A DNA stretch of 64,000 nucleotides, taken from contig AP024096.1 in assembly GCA_015099395.1 (NCBI GenBank), forward strand, positions 8,287,485 through 8,351,484, read 5' to 3'. Shown one piece after another: positions 36,187 through 46,210 of this stretch. The notes beneath the pieces were generated by a model. That model did not search any database. It was not told where the DNA came from and worked only from the letters and a program-made list of their open reading frames with translations. Position 1 is the first letter of the stretch. Every line of letters begins with the position of its first letter. The position numbers were made by a program, and so were the translations under genes. The DNA comes from Ktedonobacteria bacterium brp13 (GTDB lineage Bacteria > Chloroflexota > Ktedonobacteria > Ktedonobacterales > Ktedonobacteraceae).

Positions 36187-36774
36187 ATGAATGTAGTGGA
36201 TAACGAAGCTCAATTGGTGAGTGAGGCCTGCCAGGGATCTTTACCCGCGTTTGAAGCTCTCGTACAACTTTATGAGCCGCGTATCAGGCGCTTAATTTAT
36301 GGTATGACACAGGATGTGCAACTTACGCAGGATCTCTGTCAAGATGCATTTATAGCCGCATATCGTGCATTACCACGTATGCAAGATAAGGATCTAAAGT
36401 TTGCTCCCTGGTTATATCGTATCGCCACAAATCAGGTACGTAGCGAATGGAGACGCCACAAGAACGTTAAGATCGTTCCATTCACAACGCCGCAGCTGGG
36501 AGATGATCATACCTTTGATGAACAAGGTGAGGATTTTCTGGTGAGCCATGAGCAATTTGAGGAGGGCGTCATGCAGCGTGAGTTGGTACGCCGGACCCTG
36601 TCTCAGTTACCAGAAGCCTCTGTGACCTGTTTACTGATGGATGCTGATGGGTTCTCGTATAATGAGATAGCCGATGCTATGCAAGATACGCTCTCAGCTG
36701 TACGCAGTAGACTTTCTCGCGCGCGACAGGCATTTCAACGCATCTATAGCCGTCTCGATCAGGAAGGAAAATAA
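36187..36774 (+). CDS. ECF-type RNA polymerase sigma factor
   Basis: 195 residues. Sigma-70 region 2 (about 18-85): FEALVQLYEPRIRRLIYGMT, LCQDAFIAAYRALP and FAPWLYRIATNQVRSEWRR. Region 4 (about 130-185): LVRRTLSQLPEASVTCLLMDADGFSYNEIADAM, then the recognition helix SAVRSRLSRARQAF. It directs polymerase to a stress or envelope regulon and is probably held inactive by the next gene product, with which it shares one base (TAATG). Targets are unknown. Confidence 0.92.
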   Translation: MNVVDNEAQLVSEACQGSLPAFEALVQLYEPRIRRLIYGMTQDVQLTQDLCQDAFIAAYRALPRMQDKDLKFAPWLYRIATNQVRSEWRRHKNVKIVPFTTPQLGDDHTFDEQGEDFLVSHEQFEEGVMQRELVRRTLSQLPEASVTCLLMDADGFSYNEIADAMQDTLSAVRSRLSRARQAFQRIYSRLDQEGK

Positions 36775-38513
36775 TGAAGGATAGCAATCCTGAGTCTCGT
36801 AGTTCTCATCTTTTGTCATGTCCTCTCAGTGCTGAGTGCGTGCGTATGCTAGATAGTATCGATGAGCATAGTTCCCGCTTATCACAAGGGGTTTCTTTCG
36901 ATAATGATGATACCCAGGAGCATCTGCGGGCGACACAACTGGCAGCGCATATCAAATCCTGTGAGACCTGTCAGGTTGCTATAACCGATGCACGCAAACT
37001 ACGTGAGCAACAACGTAGCGCACTGCGTGATGTTATGGATGAAGGTGAAGCTCTTGTTCCTGCGACGACGGCTAGCATCTTGCTTGCTTTACGTCATGAA
37101 TACCAGGAGTCTCAGGGGCTTCATGAGTCGCGTGAACATATCTTCCAGCCATTGTCACTACTGGCACCTGAGGCACCTGAAGATGATCAAGATGCTGCAC
37201 AGATTGCCGTTCCATCTATACAACGGCATAGTGATACTATGCCGGATGCGAGCGATATGTCATTACAATTTGCACTCGTTAAGACACGGTACAGGCAGCA
37301 TGCTAAGAATAAGAGGAAGGGCCTGGCCTCTATCGTAGTGGTAGCGGGTTCGATAGCGGCTATCATTCTCTTTACCTTGATCGGTGTATTTAATCATACA
37401 AGTACCGCAGGTATTGCAAGTACTGCAGGTACTACTAATTCAGCATCTTCTGTCCATCAGAAGCTTCCTGCTTCAAGCACTGGTGTTCCTGTTCATACTC
37501 ATTCGAGTATGTTAATACCTTCATCAGCGTATACCGTGACAAAAGAGTGGTCCGCTGTCGCGCTTGTACAACGTTCGCCCGATGGAATGTCGCAGATGGT
37601 TAAAAACTACGATCCTGTCACTGATAAGAGCACTGTGTTGAGTATTCTTCCTTTGAATGCATCGCTGGATGCTATCTCGTATCAAGGCGATAATATGATT
37701 TTTCGGCAGTATGATGCGAGTGCTCAGAGCACGAGTTATTATCTACTACGTGGTGGTAACTACTCCTTTGGTGGTAAGACTTCTAATGCGATCTGGTCAG
37801 CGGATGACAGCAGTATATTTGTGGCAACCCCTACAGGTGAGGTGTCGCGAGTAGACCTGAGTTCTGGTAAATTATCGTATATGGCGCTCAACACTCCGAT
37901 CGATCAACTGTTGATGGTACGTGGTAGCTATCTGTATTTTACACATGGGAATATACTTTATCGAGCCAGTGTACAGGGTGATATCGCTGGGCCAGTCCAA
38001 CTGATGGTCTCGAATGCAGACCTGGCTAGCTTCTGGCTGGACCCCTACACCAATGATCTCTACTATTACCGCAAAGGTAGCGCTGGAAGCTTTGATCTGT
38101 ATACCGCCCCGGTGGGTGACTCGACGAATGGGCGTCTGCTTGTTTCTTCGGCAACGTTGATTGGCTATGGTGATGTGAAGAACCTGATCGTATTACAATA
38201 CAAACAGGGTACTGGCCAATTTGACGTGTTGAGTGTTGATAAAGCATCGGGAGCATCCACGGTGATCTCTCAGATTGCATTGGGCGCGCAGGCGCTGTGT
38301 CAGAATGCTACTGCACCAACTGGAGCTATCTGCAGTGATAGTGTTGCGCTCTCGCCATTGCCAGATAATCAGGCATTGATTATCGGTGCGCGTTATGGCG
38401 GAGCGTATCGTGTACAAATCTTTGGCCTGGTCTCGTCAGTAATGAGCAACTTATTCCAATCAGATGGAGACCCGGTGCAATTAATTGGTTGGGATAAATT
38501 GGCTGTGTCCTGA
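36774..38513 (+). CDS. Membrane anti-sigma-like protein with large extracytoplasmic domain
   Basis: 579 residues. The N-terminus has HIKSCETCQVAI, a His-x3-Cys-x2-Cys arrangement like the zinc-binding anti-sigma domain. One membrane helix follows near residues 185-203 (ASIVVVAGSIAAIILFTLIGVF) after a basic RYRQHAKNKRK stop-transfer. The outer 370 residues are beta-rich with repeated short blades (YLLRGGNYSFGGKTSNAIWS, GEVSRVDLSSGKLSYM), suggesting a beta-propeller sensor. Start overlaps the sigma gene stop by one base, so the pair is translationally coupled. The 3' end overlaps the convergent SARP gene by 33 bases. Confidence 0.75.
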   Translation: MKDSNPESRSSHLLSCPLSAECVRMLDSIDEHSSRLSQGVSFDNDDTQEHLRATQLAAHIKSCETCQVAITDARKLREQQRSALRDVMDEGEALVPATTASILLALRHEYQESQGLHESREHIFQPLSLLAPEAPEDDQDAAQIAVPSIQRHSDTMPDASDMSLQFALVKTRYRQHAKNKRKGLASIVVVAGSIAAIILFTLIGVFNHTSTAGIASTAGTTNSASSVHQKLPASSTGVPVHTHSSMLIPSSAYTVTKEWSAVALVQRSPDGMSQMVKNYDPVTDKSTVLSILPLNASLDAISYQGDNMIFRQYDASAQSTSYYLLRGGNYSFGGKTSNAIWSADDSSIFVATPTGEVSRVDLSSGKLSYMALNTPIDQLLMVRGSYLYFTHGNILYRASVQGDIAGPVQLMVSNADLASFWLDPYTNDLYYYRKGSAGSFDLYTAPVGDSTNGRLLVSSATLIGYGDVKNLIVLQYKQGTGQFDVLSVDKASGASTVISQIALGAQALCQNATAPTGAICSDSVALSPLPDNQALIIGARYGGAYRVQIFGLVSSVMSNLFQSDGDPVQLIGWDKLAVS

Positions 38514-41500
38514 GTGCTGAAACGCCTGTTGAGCCTGTGTATTGTGTAGAAGATCGAGTTCGGCATGACTTTGCTCGAACATGCATTGTGCCTCCTGGAG
38601 TTTGCTTATCCCTTCCTGCGTGAGTGTGTGCTGAAGCAGATAACGTCCGTAATGATGAAGGGTGCGCGCATAATCAAGGCGTAGGCCGTGTTGCTGGCAG
38701 ATAGTGATAGCTTGTTGAAAGTATTCTTCTGCATCCTGTTGTACACCACGTGCTGCCTGAATCCGTCCTAGTAACAGATAAACCCGTCCAATAATCTGTC
38801 TTGTCTCGTGAGCCAGGGCATCCTGTAGCGCGTGGCATGCAGTCTGGTACGCGTTTTCGTTATCGTGTAATAAATATTGTGCTAGCGCCAGTTGATGTTG
38901 CCCCTCAATCACAGTTTCAATCTCGACACCGGTCATTGTATTGGCACGTTGCAAGAGAATGTAGGCACGCCGTAATAGCAGCGTACGGTTCTTGTGCTGA
39001 TCGCTTCTTCTGATGGTGCCCGGTGTTGTCTGCTCGTTCTGTATGTATTGCGTTTGTTCGGGTAAGGCAACGGCCTGCGTAATGCGGAGATCTGCCAGTA
39101 CAACCTGCGCATAGTGCAGGCAGCGGGTGCTCTTAATTGCGCGCGCTGTCGTGAAGGCTCGGCGAATGCTCTGGGCCGCCTCATCCAGATCTCCCAGATC
39201 TTTTTGCACAGTCGCCAGTGCTATATTAGCCCAGCAGATGCGTTCTCTATCGTTGATGCGTTCGGCGACTGCAAGGCTCTGTTTGTACCAGGACTCTGAT
39301 ACTTGTAGCTCGCCTGAGCGCTGTGTTACATCGCCTAGATTCAGCATGACAAAGGTCTGTATTGGGAGTTCGCCTCCGCGCTCGGCTAGCGTTAATGCTC
39401 TTTGCATATATGTGCGCCCGGCAGCATGTTCACCTTTTAAGATATAGACTGCACCGAGATTGCCACAGACGCGGGCCATCTCCGTGATCAGTTCGTTCTG
39501 CTCATAAATACTGAGTGTTGTATGCATATGCTCAAGGGCACTATTGATCTCTCCCAGGCTGGCTGCGACAATACCCAGGCGTTCATGTGCATAGCCGATC
39601 TCTAGAGGATCACCATTGAGTGCTCGCTCGATGCGTGTGGGTGATGGATCGTCTTCAATGGCATGTGCTATCTCAGTGGATGGAAATTCTTGCACATAGT
39701 TCTCAAGCATTGCAAGCCCCTCTTGTAGATAACGGCGGGCTTCATGATAATGACCATCGAGACGGAGCATCGCTCCATAGTGGATATGCAGACAGGCCCA
39801 GGCCGCTCCGCTATCAACGCCTGCTTGCTGCATCACCTCTTTCCCATGTTGAAAACTCGTGTAAGCTGCCTCATAATCACTGGTTGCGAGCCAGGCGTTG
39901 CTTATTTCACGCCACAGCAGCGCTTGAACCTGGGCCTCGGTGCGTTGTAGCTCTTCTGGCTTACTGGTTTGTGCTCGTTGATAACGCTGAAATGGTTTGC
40001 TGGTGCGTAGTGTCAGAATATATTCGTAGAGACGACGTCCCTCATCGAAGTCACCCATGATGATGCTACATTCGGCGACGCGTTCAAGCATGCGAGAGGT
40101 GTGAGGAGGATCGTTGAGGGGGAGGCTTGTAACGGAACGTGTAAGGACCTGTTGTATATGTTTGTGCACGTTGCCTGCATTGTTGTCATAAAGAGCGTTA
40201 TTGCTTTGGGCTTGTAGAACATGTAGATAATGTTGCTGTGCCTCAGCATATGCTCCCAGTGTATAGGCTTGCTTACTTGCAAGTTCAGCGTAATAGACGA
40301 GAGTGGCAATGTCTCCACCACCTTTACTAAGATGGTAGACAATGGTAGCAGCTACCTGTTCTGGTTGTACCGTTGTATGTTGTAATGCCTCTGCGGCTTT
40401 GCGATGTAATTGAGCCCGCCGTGCGGCTGAGAGGCAACTGTAGAGATGACTAATGATGAGTGGGTGCCAGAAATGATAGACAATATGTGCGCCTGTTCCC
40501 TCTTCACTGATAAGACCGGCATCGAGCGCCTCCTCGATGAGATCGAGGATGGTATCTTCATTGATATCAGACGCCATCGGCAAGAGTTGGCGTAGTTCAA
40601 AGGACCCTCCGAGCACGGCTGCTTTTCCTAGTAACAGCTGGCAACTGTTCGTGAGGCGGCTGAGACGGCGCTCAAGCATTGCTGAAATGGTCTCTGGTAA
40701 TGAGTGTGTATTATTCTTTGTACTACCACTGGTGCCCTGTGCTAGATCGAGCGGACGCGTGACTGTGCTATTCGTGCCAGCCGTGTTTGCTGTGTGCACC
40801 TCTTCTGATCCTGCTGTATCTGCCTCACGTGCAAGCTCTTCAGCGAAGAAGGGGTTGCCTGCTGCCTGCGCTTGAATCGTGTTTACAACTTTTTGTGGAA
40901 GATGTGAGACGAGCGCTCCGATTTCAGTATTTGTGAGAGGGAGTACAGGTACCAGTGTGATCGCCTGTTCCCGTTGCATATCATTGATCAATGCACGTAG
41001 TTTATGTTGCGGTGCTAGTTCACCTTCACGACTGGTTCCAACAAAGAGCACCTTTTGATGTTGTAGATGATGGATTAAATAGGTCAGCAGTTCGATGCTA
41101 CTATCATCGGCCCAATGCAGGTCATCCAGGATGAAGAGGAGTGGATAAAGTTGGCTAATAGCCTCGATTAACCCCAGGGCAGCTTCCCAAAGATGGAGGC
41201 GTTCCTGCTCATAGATCATGGGCGTGAGCGTCGCATCTTCTGACTCCCCGACTTTGGGTAGTTGGTCAGGCAGCAATGCGCTCAAGCGTTCGAGCTTAAT
41301 AGGAATGGTATCGATCCCCTGTGTCCAACTGCTATCTGCTGGATTGGTATTGTTGATCGTTTCGGTGATGGTAGACAGATTTTGGAAAAAGATGCGTAGT
41401 AACTCGGCCCAGGGATGATATGGGATCGAGCTTTCCTGTTCATAGGAGCGACTCCAGGCAGTGACCCAGCCACGCTGGTCTGCCTGTATGCTCAATTCTT

Positions 41501-42980
41501 CTGCGAGGCGTGTCTTGCCGATACCTGATTCGCCATGTAACAAAATAAAATGGGTCGTACTATGGGGTCTGTGTGGGGCATGTTGAGCTCGGAGTGGTAG
41601 TAAGTCCATCTGCTGGTCTTGTTGTGCTGCGTTCCCATGTGGTGTTTGTGGTTGACCTGCATCGAGATTGAATAATACTTGCTTTATCTTATCGAGTTCT
41701 CGTTCGCGACCGATCAGTGGGCTTTGATTGTGGCGTCCGAGCTGGAATACCGGTCGTTTGAATTGTAGTCTGGTTTGTTGTAGTGTAGGTTGAGGCGTTT
41801 GAGAGGTGCGTGTATCTTGCGATGGTAATGGTGCTTGCAGTGGCTGGGTAGCGGGTCCTTGAGTGTGCGCATGCTCATTTGTCGCTCCGAGTGCCTGTGT
41901 CGTTGGCACTTGTTCGGCTTTTTGTTCATTGGGCGACGGTGTTGTCGGTGGGAGGAGGCCGTGGCGCAGTGCCTCATAGAGGGTAACGGTCTCTGGTAAC
42001 GGATCGCCTTCGTAATCTCTTTGCAACATCGTAACATGCTGTTGATAGATCTTAAGCGCTTCACCACGTCGATCGCGCCGGGTCAGTAACGTCATGAGGC
42101 GTTGCAGGGCGGTCTCGTTGGTCGGATCGGCACTGCGCAGGCGATCCAGTGTCTCGATTGCGCTGGCAAACTCTTCATCTGCATTCTGTAGTTCTGCTAG
42201 ATTAAGGAGTAGACCGACCCAGGCGCGTTGTAGTACATCACGGCGTAAAATGGCCCATTCAGAATAAAGCTCTTCTAAGAGATAGTTGCCTTGATAAAGA
42301 GATGCTGCCTGCTCAAGATAGCGTCTCTCTTGTATTGTATTGGTAGCAGTATCCGCCTCGCGCAATAGCTGCTCAAAGGCCTCTGCATCGACCCAGATCT
42401 GGCGACTATCGCCCAGTTCAAGGATGTCATGCTCCAGGCGCAAGAGACGAGAGCTCGCAGGCCGCTCTAGCTCTGGCTCTAAGAGCTGACGTAGTTCGTG
42501 TACAGCGCCATTCAAGCGATTGGCTGCTACCTCTATCTCTGTATTGGGCCAGAGCATATCCATAATCTGTTCACGTCCCAGGCGTCTACCGGCTGAACTG
42601 AGCAGGCAACCGAGCAGCGCACGTGCGCGCCGGCGATGCCAGAGCCGGCCATCTACGGCCTTCCACTCGTTTCCCTCTTTCCGTTCGATGCGAAACTGAC
42701 CTAGCACGTAGATTTTGAGTATATAGGTGGATGCCGATACATCGGAGCCCTGTGTAGGTAAAGAGGCTGGTCGGGCATCATGATTCAGTGTTACCTGTTG
42801 GACACGATCAATATCGACATCTTGTGGTAACGTGCTGCCAATGTATTTGCTGACGGTGCGTCCGTTCTCGCTCCAGTAGGCGTACCAGTAAGGCCCGTGA
42901 CCAGCGCCTTCCCTGCACTTGCGACAACGTTGTTTTCCGCAGCGTGTGAATTGTTGGCGATAGGTGATTTTTCCGTTCAT
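38481..42980 (-). CDS. Giant SARP-type regulator with DUF6788-like N-terminus, AAA ATPase and TPRs
   Basis: About 1,499 residues from ATG 42980 (AAGGCGG upstream; an ATG at 43010 would add 10). Domain order: DUF6788-like N-terminus with a Cys-rich RCGKQRCRKCREG and GHGPYWYAYWSENG; a SARP winged helix (YILKIYVLGQFRIERK) and bacterial activation domain (about 100-340); a Gln/Thr-rich linker; a STAND-type ATPase with Walker A GESGIGKTR and Walker B LLFILDDLHWADD; then many TPR-like helices (about 900-1470). It probably activates transcription on binding an unknown ligand. SARP regulators often control secondary metabolism, but no biosynthetic cluster is nearby. It overlaps the anti-sigma gene tail to tail. 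Confidence 0.87.
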   Translation of the reverse strand: MNGKITYRQQFTRCGKQRCRKCREGAGHGPYWYAYWSENGRTVSKYIGSTLPQDVDIDRVQQVTLNHDARPASLPTQGSDVSASTYILKIYVLGQFRIERKEGNEWKAVDGRLWHRRRARALLGCLLSSAGRRLGREQIMDMLWPNTEIEVAANRLNGAVHELRQLLEPELERPASSRLLRLEHDILELGDSRQIWVDAEAFEQLLREADTATNTIQERRYLEQAASLYQGNYLLEELYSEWAILRRDVLQRAWVGLLLNLAELQNADEEFASAIETLDRLRSADPTNETALQRLMTLLTRRDRRGEALKIYQQHVTMLQRDYEGDPLPETVTLYEALRHGLLPPTTPSPNEQKAEQVPTTQALGATNEHAHTQGPATQPLQAPLPSQDTRTSQTPQPTLQQTRLQFKRPVFQLGRHNQSPLIGRERELDKIKQVLFNLDAGQPQTPHGNAAQQDQQMDLLPLRAQHAPHRPHSTTHFILLHGESGIGKTRLAEELSIQADQRGWVTAWSRSYEQESSIPYHPWAELLRIFFQNLSTITETINNTNPADSSWTQGIDTIPIKLERLSALLPDQLPKVGESEDATLTPMIYEQERLHLWEAALGLIEAISQLYPLLFILDDLHWADDSSIELLTYLIHHLQHQKVLFVGTSREGELAPQHKLRALINDMQREQAITLVPVLPLTNTEIGALVSHLPQKVVNTIQAQAAGNPFFAEELAREADTAGSEEVHTANTAGTNSTVTRPLDLAQGTSGSTKNNTHSLPETISAMLERRLSRLTNSCQLLLGKAAVLGGSFELRQLLPMASDINEDTILDLIEEALDAGLISEEGTGAHIVYHFWHPLIISHLYSCLSAARRAQLHRKAAEALQHTTVQPEQVAATIVYHLSKGGGDIATLVYYAELASKQAYTLGAYAEAQQHYLHVLQAQSNNALYDNNAGNVHKHIQQVLTRSVTSLPLNDPPHTSRMLERVAECSIIMGDFDEGRRLYEYILTLRTSKPFQRYQRAQTSKPEELQRTEAQVQALLWREISNAWLATSDYEAAYTSFQHGKEVMQQAGVDSGAAWACLHIHYGAMLRLDGHYHEARRYLQEGLAMLENYVQEFPSTEIAHAIEDDPSPTRIERALNGDPLEIGYAHERLGIVAASLGEINSALEHMHTTLSIYEQNELITEMARVCGNLGAVYILKGEHAAGRTYMQRALTLAERGGELPIQTFVMLNLGDVTQRSGELQVSESWYKQSLAVAERINDRERICWANIALATVQKDLGDLDEAAQSIRRAFTTARAIKSTRCLHYAQVVLADLRITQAVALPEQTQYIQNEQTTPGTIRRSDQHKNRTLLLRRAYILLQRANTMTGVEIETVIEGQHQLALAQYLLHDNENAYQTACHALQDALAHETRQIIGRVYLLLGRIQAARGVQQDAEEYFQQAITICQQHGLRLDYARTLHHYGRYLLQHTLTQEGISKLQEAQCMFEQSHAELDLLHNTQAQQAFQHSGHSQFIPTN

Positions 42981-43262
42981 GATCCGCCTTCGAGGATAAG
43001 GTGAAAACAATGGGAAGACACAAAAAAAGATTTGTTTAGAGTTACTACAGGCTTCATTCTATGAGCGTGATTATAAAGTATATATTCTAGAGATGTCAAT
43101 TGGAATTGTAGCGGGTGTGCTGGCTTTACAGATATAGAGGGAGGGCGTACGCGCGTCCTATGCGCGTCCATCCCTGCTCGACGCCTTCCGGTGCGCTATG
43201 TTATGATGGTACATATTGGTAGTGTTCTCCGGTTTTCTTTTGCTGTTGTAGAATAGGGAAAT

Positions 43263-45584
43263 ATGCAAAAGCTCGAAGGTTCCATTGAAAATATTGTCTT
43301 TCAGAACGCCGACAACCACTATACTGTTGCGCGTTTTCGCCCGGACGAGCGTAATCGGCTCTTTCGCAATGGTCTGACGACGATCGTTGGTGCGCTACCA
43401 GGCGTGCGTCCGGGCGAGGTCCTGACCGTTGAAGGTGAATGGGAGACCGATGCCCGTTATGGACGGCAACTTCGTGTAGAGAGTTTTGTGCAGCGCCTGC
43501 CGACATCGAGCGAAGGGATGATTCGCTATCTGAGTTCGGGACTGATTAAAGGCATTGGCCCGCGCAAAGCTCAAGCGATTGTCGATCATTTTGGAGCGCA
43601 GACACTAGCGATTATCGAGCAGCAGCCGGACCTATTGCATCAGGTGAAGGGGATTAGCCAGAAGGATTGTGAACGCATCGAGAAAGCCTGGTTGGAGCAG
43701 ACAGAGATTAAAGAACTGCATCTGTTCTTGCAGGCGCATGAGGTGTCGATCAATATGGCGACACGTATCTATAAGCAGTACGGGAAGGATGCCATTCACG
43801 TTGTGCGCGAGAATCCGTATCAACTGGCTGAAGAGGTCCAGGGGATTGGTTTCCGCACAGCAGATGAGATTGCCATCAAGCTTGGCCTGCCACAAGATAG
43901 TATTCCTCGTCTGGCGAGCGGGCTCAAGTATATTCTCACACAAGCAGCCAACGATGATGGACATTGCTTCCTGTATGAAGGTGATCTTAAGCGCCGCGCC
44001 ACCGCTATTCTACAGGCGAATCCTGCATTGCTAGAAGTAGCGATGGAACAGTTACGTACCGAGCACGATATTTTTATCGAGCAACCTGCCCATCTCACTG
44101 CCGAACTCGCCCAATCTTCACAGCGTGAGCAGCTACCTGATGCCGAGGCGCTCTGGTTTGAAGAGCAGGCACTCGCGCATGAACCAGAAGAAGAGCAAGA
44201 GCGCGTCTATTTTGCCCCGTTCTGGTATGCGGAGAGCGGATCTGTACGGCTGTTACGTATCTTACAAAACTCTGCAACCAGCTTGCCTCCCACATCGGAG
44301 CGCCAATGGCAATTGGTCTTTGAACGGCTCCAGGAACGCTATAAGATGGTACTGACAGAACGACAAAGTGCAGCAGTACAACTGGCGTATCAACGCAAGG
44401 TCTCTATTCTGACTGGCGGACCGGGTACCGGTAAATCAACCTCTTTACGGGCGTTGCTGATGCTTTTGCGGACCAGGAAAATCCAATTTGCCCTGGCCGC
44501 GCCGACCGGGCGTGCGGCCAAGCGTATGACTGAGGCTACAGGTGTGCAAGCAAAAACACTGCACCGCCTGCTAGAATATGCTCCTCATGATAATAGCTAT
44601 CAGCGTAACGAAGATTATCCATTGCCCTATCAGTTTGTGATCGTTGATGAGTTCTCGATGGTCGACATCTTATTGTTCTATAATCTACTCAAGGCGCTTC
44701 CTCGCACATGCCACCTGTTGCTGGTTGGGGATGCAGATCAACTCCCTTCGGTTGGACCCGGTAATGTTTTGCGCGATCTACTCCGTAGTGAGGCGCTCCC
44801 AACTGTACGCTTGCTTGAACTGTTTCGTCAGGCGGAGCAGAGTAAGATTATCGTCAATGCACACCAGATCAATCGTGGTGAGATGCCCGTACTCAAGGTT
44901 GAGACGGATAGCGACTTCTTCTTTATGCGTGAAGATGATCCTATGCGTGCGCAGCAATTGATCGTGGATCTGGTAAAACGCCGTCTCCCGGCGCGCTACC
45001 ACTTTGATCCGATTACCGATATCCAGGTGCTTGCTCCTATGTACAAAGGTGCAGTGGGGGTGACTCTATTAAATGAGCGTTTGCAGGCCGAGTTAAATAG
45101 TGCTGATCGGGCCCAGGTTGAATGGGGAGATCGGATTTTTCGCATCGGCGATAAAGTAATGCAGACCAGGAACAACTACGATAAAGGTGTTTATAATGGG
45201 GATGTGGGCTTTATTCGTCGTATTGATCGCGAGAATGCCGAGGTGCGTGTCGAGTTCTCTGAAGAGGCTGGGCCACTCCTTGTCGAATATGAGTTTCATG
45301 AGTTAGATGAGCTGGTGCTGGCCTACGCCATCACCGTCCATAAGAGTCAGGGTAGCGAGTATCCAGTGATCATCGTACCACTGGTCCATGAGCATCGTAT
45401 GTTGCTCCAACGCAACTTGCTTTATACGGCTATTACGCGTGCCAAACGCTTCTGTGTTCTGGTTGGGCAGCCCTCAGCGCTAGAGCATGCAGTGCGCAAC
45501 GATCGAGTGGCCTTGCGCAATACCGGGTTGGCTGAACGTCTACTTACTATGAGTCGCAGTGAGCAAGGGATGCCAGCCATATAG
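43263..45584 (+). CDS. recD2: RecD2-family ATP-dependent DNA helicase
   Basis: 773 residues, SF1B 5'-3' helicase that acts in DNA repair without RecBC. N-terminal OB-like region (MQKLEGSIENIVFQN, NHYTVARFRP) and helix-hairpin-helix repeats (SGLIKGIGPRKAQAIVDHFG, VKGISQKDCERI, VQGIGFRTADEIAIKLG) are diagnostic of RecD2. Helicase motifs: Walker A GGPGTGKSTSLRALL (about residue 385), motif II VIVDEFSMVD, motif III LLLVGDADQLPSVGPG, and C-terminal VHKSQGSEYPVIIVP and LLYTAITRAKRFCVLVG. It is divergent from the SARP gene across a 250-base gap in which no clear promoter stands out. Confidence 0.93.
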   Translation: MQKLEGSIENIVFQNADNHYTVARFRPDERNRLFRNGLTTIVGALPGVRPGEVLTVEGEWETDARYGRQLRVESFVQRLPTSSEGMIRYLSSGLIKGIGPRKAQAIVDHFGAQTLAIIEQQPDLLHQVKGISQKDCERIEKAWLEQTEIKELHLFLQAHEVSINMATRIYKQYGKDAIHVVRENPYQLAEEVQGIGFRTADEIAIKLGLPQDSIPRLASGLKYILTQAANDDGHCFLYEGDLKRRATAILQANPALLEVAMEQLRTEHDIFIEQPAHLTAELAQSSQREQLPDAEALWFEEQALAHEPEEEQERVYFAPFWYAESGSVRLLRILQNSATSLPPTSERQWQLVFERLQERYKMVLTERQSAAVQLAYQRKVSILTGGPGTGKSTSLRALLMLLRTRKIQFALAAPTGRAAKRMTEATGVQAKTLHRLLEYAPHDNSYQRNEDYPLPYQFVIVDEFSMVDILLFYNLLKALPRTCHLLLVGDADQLPSVGPGNVLRDLLRSEALPTVRLLELFRQAEQSKIIVNAHQINRGEMPVLKVETDSDFFFMREDDPMRAQQLIVDLVKRRLPARYHFDPITDIQVLAPMYKGAVGVTLLNERLQAELNSADRAQVEWGDRIFRIGDKVMQTRNNYDKGVYNGDVGFIRRIDRENAEVRVEFSEEAGPLLVEYEFHELDELVLAYAITVHKSQGSEYPVIIVPLVHEHRMLLQRNLLYTAITRAKRFCVLVGQPSALEHAVRNDRVALRNTGLAERLLTMSRSEQGMPAI

Positions 45585-45764
45585 CGGTGCCAGGCTCAAT
45601 AGTACTGAGTAAAGCCGTGCTAAGAAATATTTGTCCTGATATAAATGTTGTTATAGGATATAGAGGTTATACGCTGGGAAGTGGGGGTGTCTGGTTGTGA
45701 GCCTCGATGGTATACACAATCACGCACGAGCTATTATCCCCTCAGCACAAGAGGAGTACCGATT

Positions 45765-46163
45765 ATGGATCGCCAAGAGGCTATTGAGTTTTTGATGGAT
45801 CATTATGAGAATCCCCGCAATAAAGGGGATATTGAGCACCCCGATGTCAACCTGAACGGAGGCAACCCTGGTTGCTCTGATGTCATTACCATGCAGGCCC
45901 GTTTCAACGATGCTGGAAAAGTTGAAGCGATCAGTTGGGATGGTGAAGGTTGTACAATCAGCCGTGCCGCTGCCTCCTATGTAACCGAGCTTGTAGAGGG
46001 GATGACGGTTGAAGAGATCGAGAACGTAAGTTTTGAGGATCTGATGGAACAGCTGGGTCGTGAGATTGTAATGACTCGTCCGACCTGTGCGACTCTGGCA
46101 CTGGGAACACTTAAAAAAGGCGTTCACGAGTATCATATGCACAAGCGTGCTAATCAGGCTTAG
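45765..46163 (+). CDS. Fe-S cluster assembly scaffold, SufU/IscU type
   Basis: 132 residues from ATG 45765 (AAGAGGAG upstream); longer frames lack support. Builds or relays iron-sulfur clusters. The three conserved cysteines are Cys37 (NPGCSD, with the adjacent Asp39), Cys63 (GEGCTISRAAAS) and Cys108 (RPTCATLAL). The N-terminal ENPRNKG matches the family. The usual sufS/sufC neighbours are absent, so it stands alone here. It differs from long SufU by lacking the 18-residue insertion, which makes IscU-like or NifU-N-like equally possible names. Confidence 0.88.
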   Translation: MDRQEAIEFLMDHYENPRNKGDIEHPDVNLNGGNPGCSDVITMQARFNDAGKVEAISWDGEGCTISRAAASYVTELVEGMTVEEIENVSFEDLMEQLGREIVMTRPTCATLALGTLKKGVHEYHMHKRANQA

Positions 46164-46210
46164 CCATAGCAGGGGAGCATTTAGACAAGGGGTACTATAC
46201 TTCTTGAATG

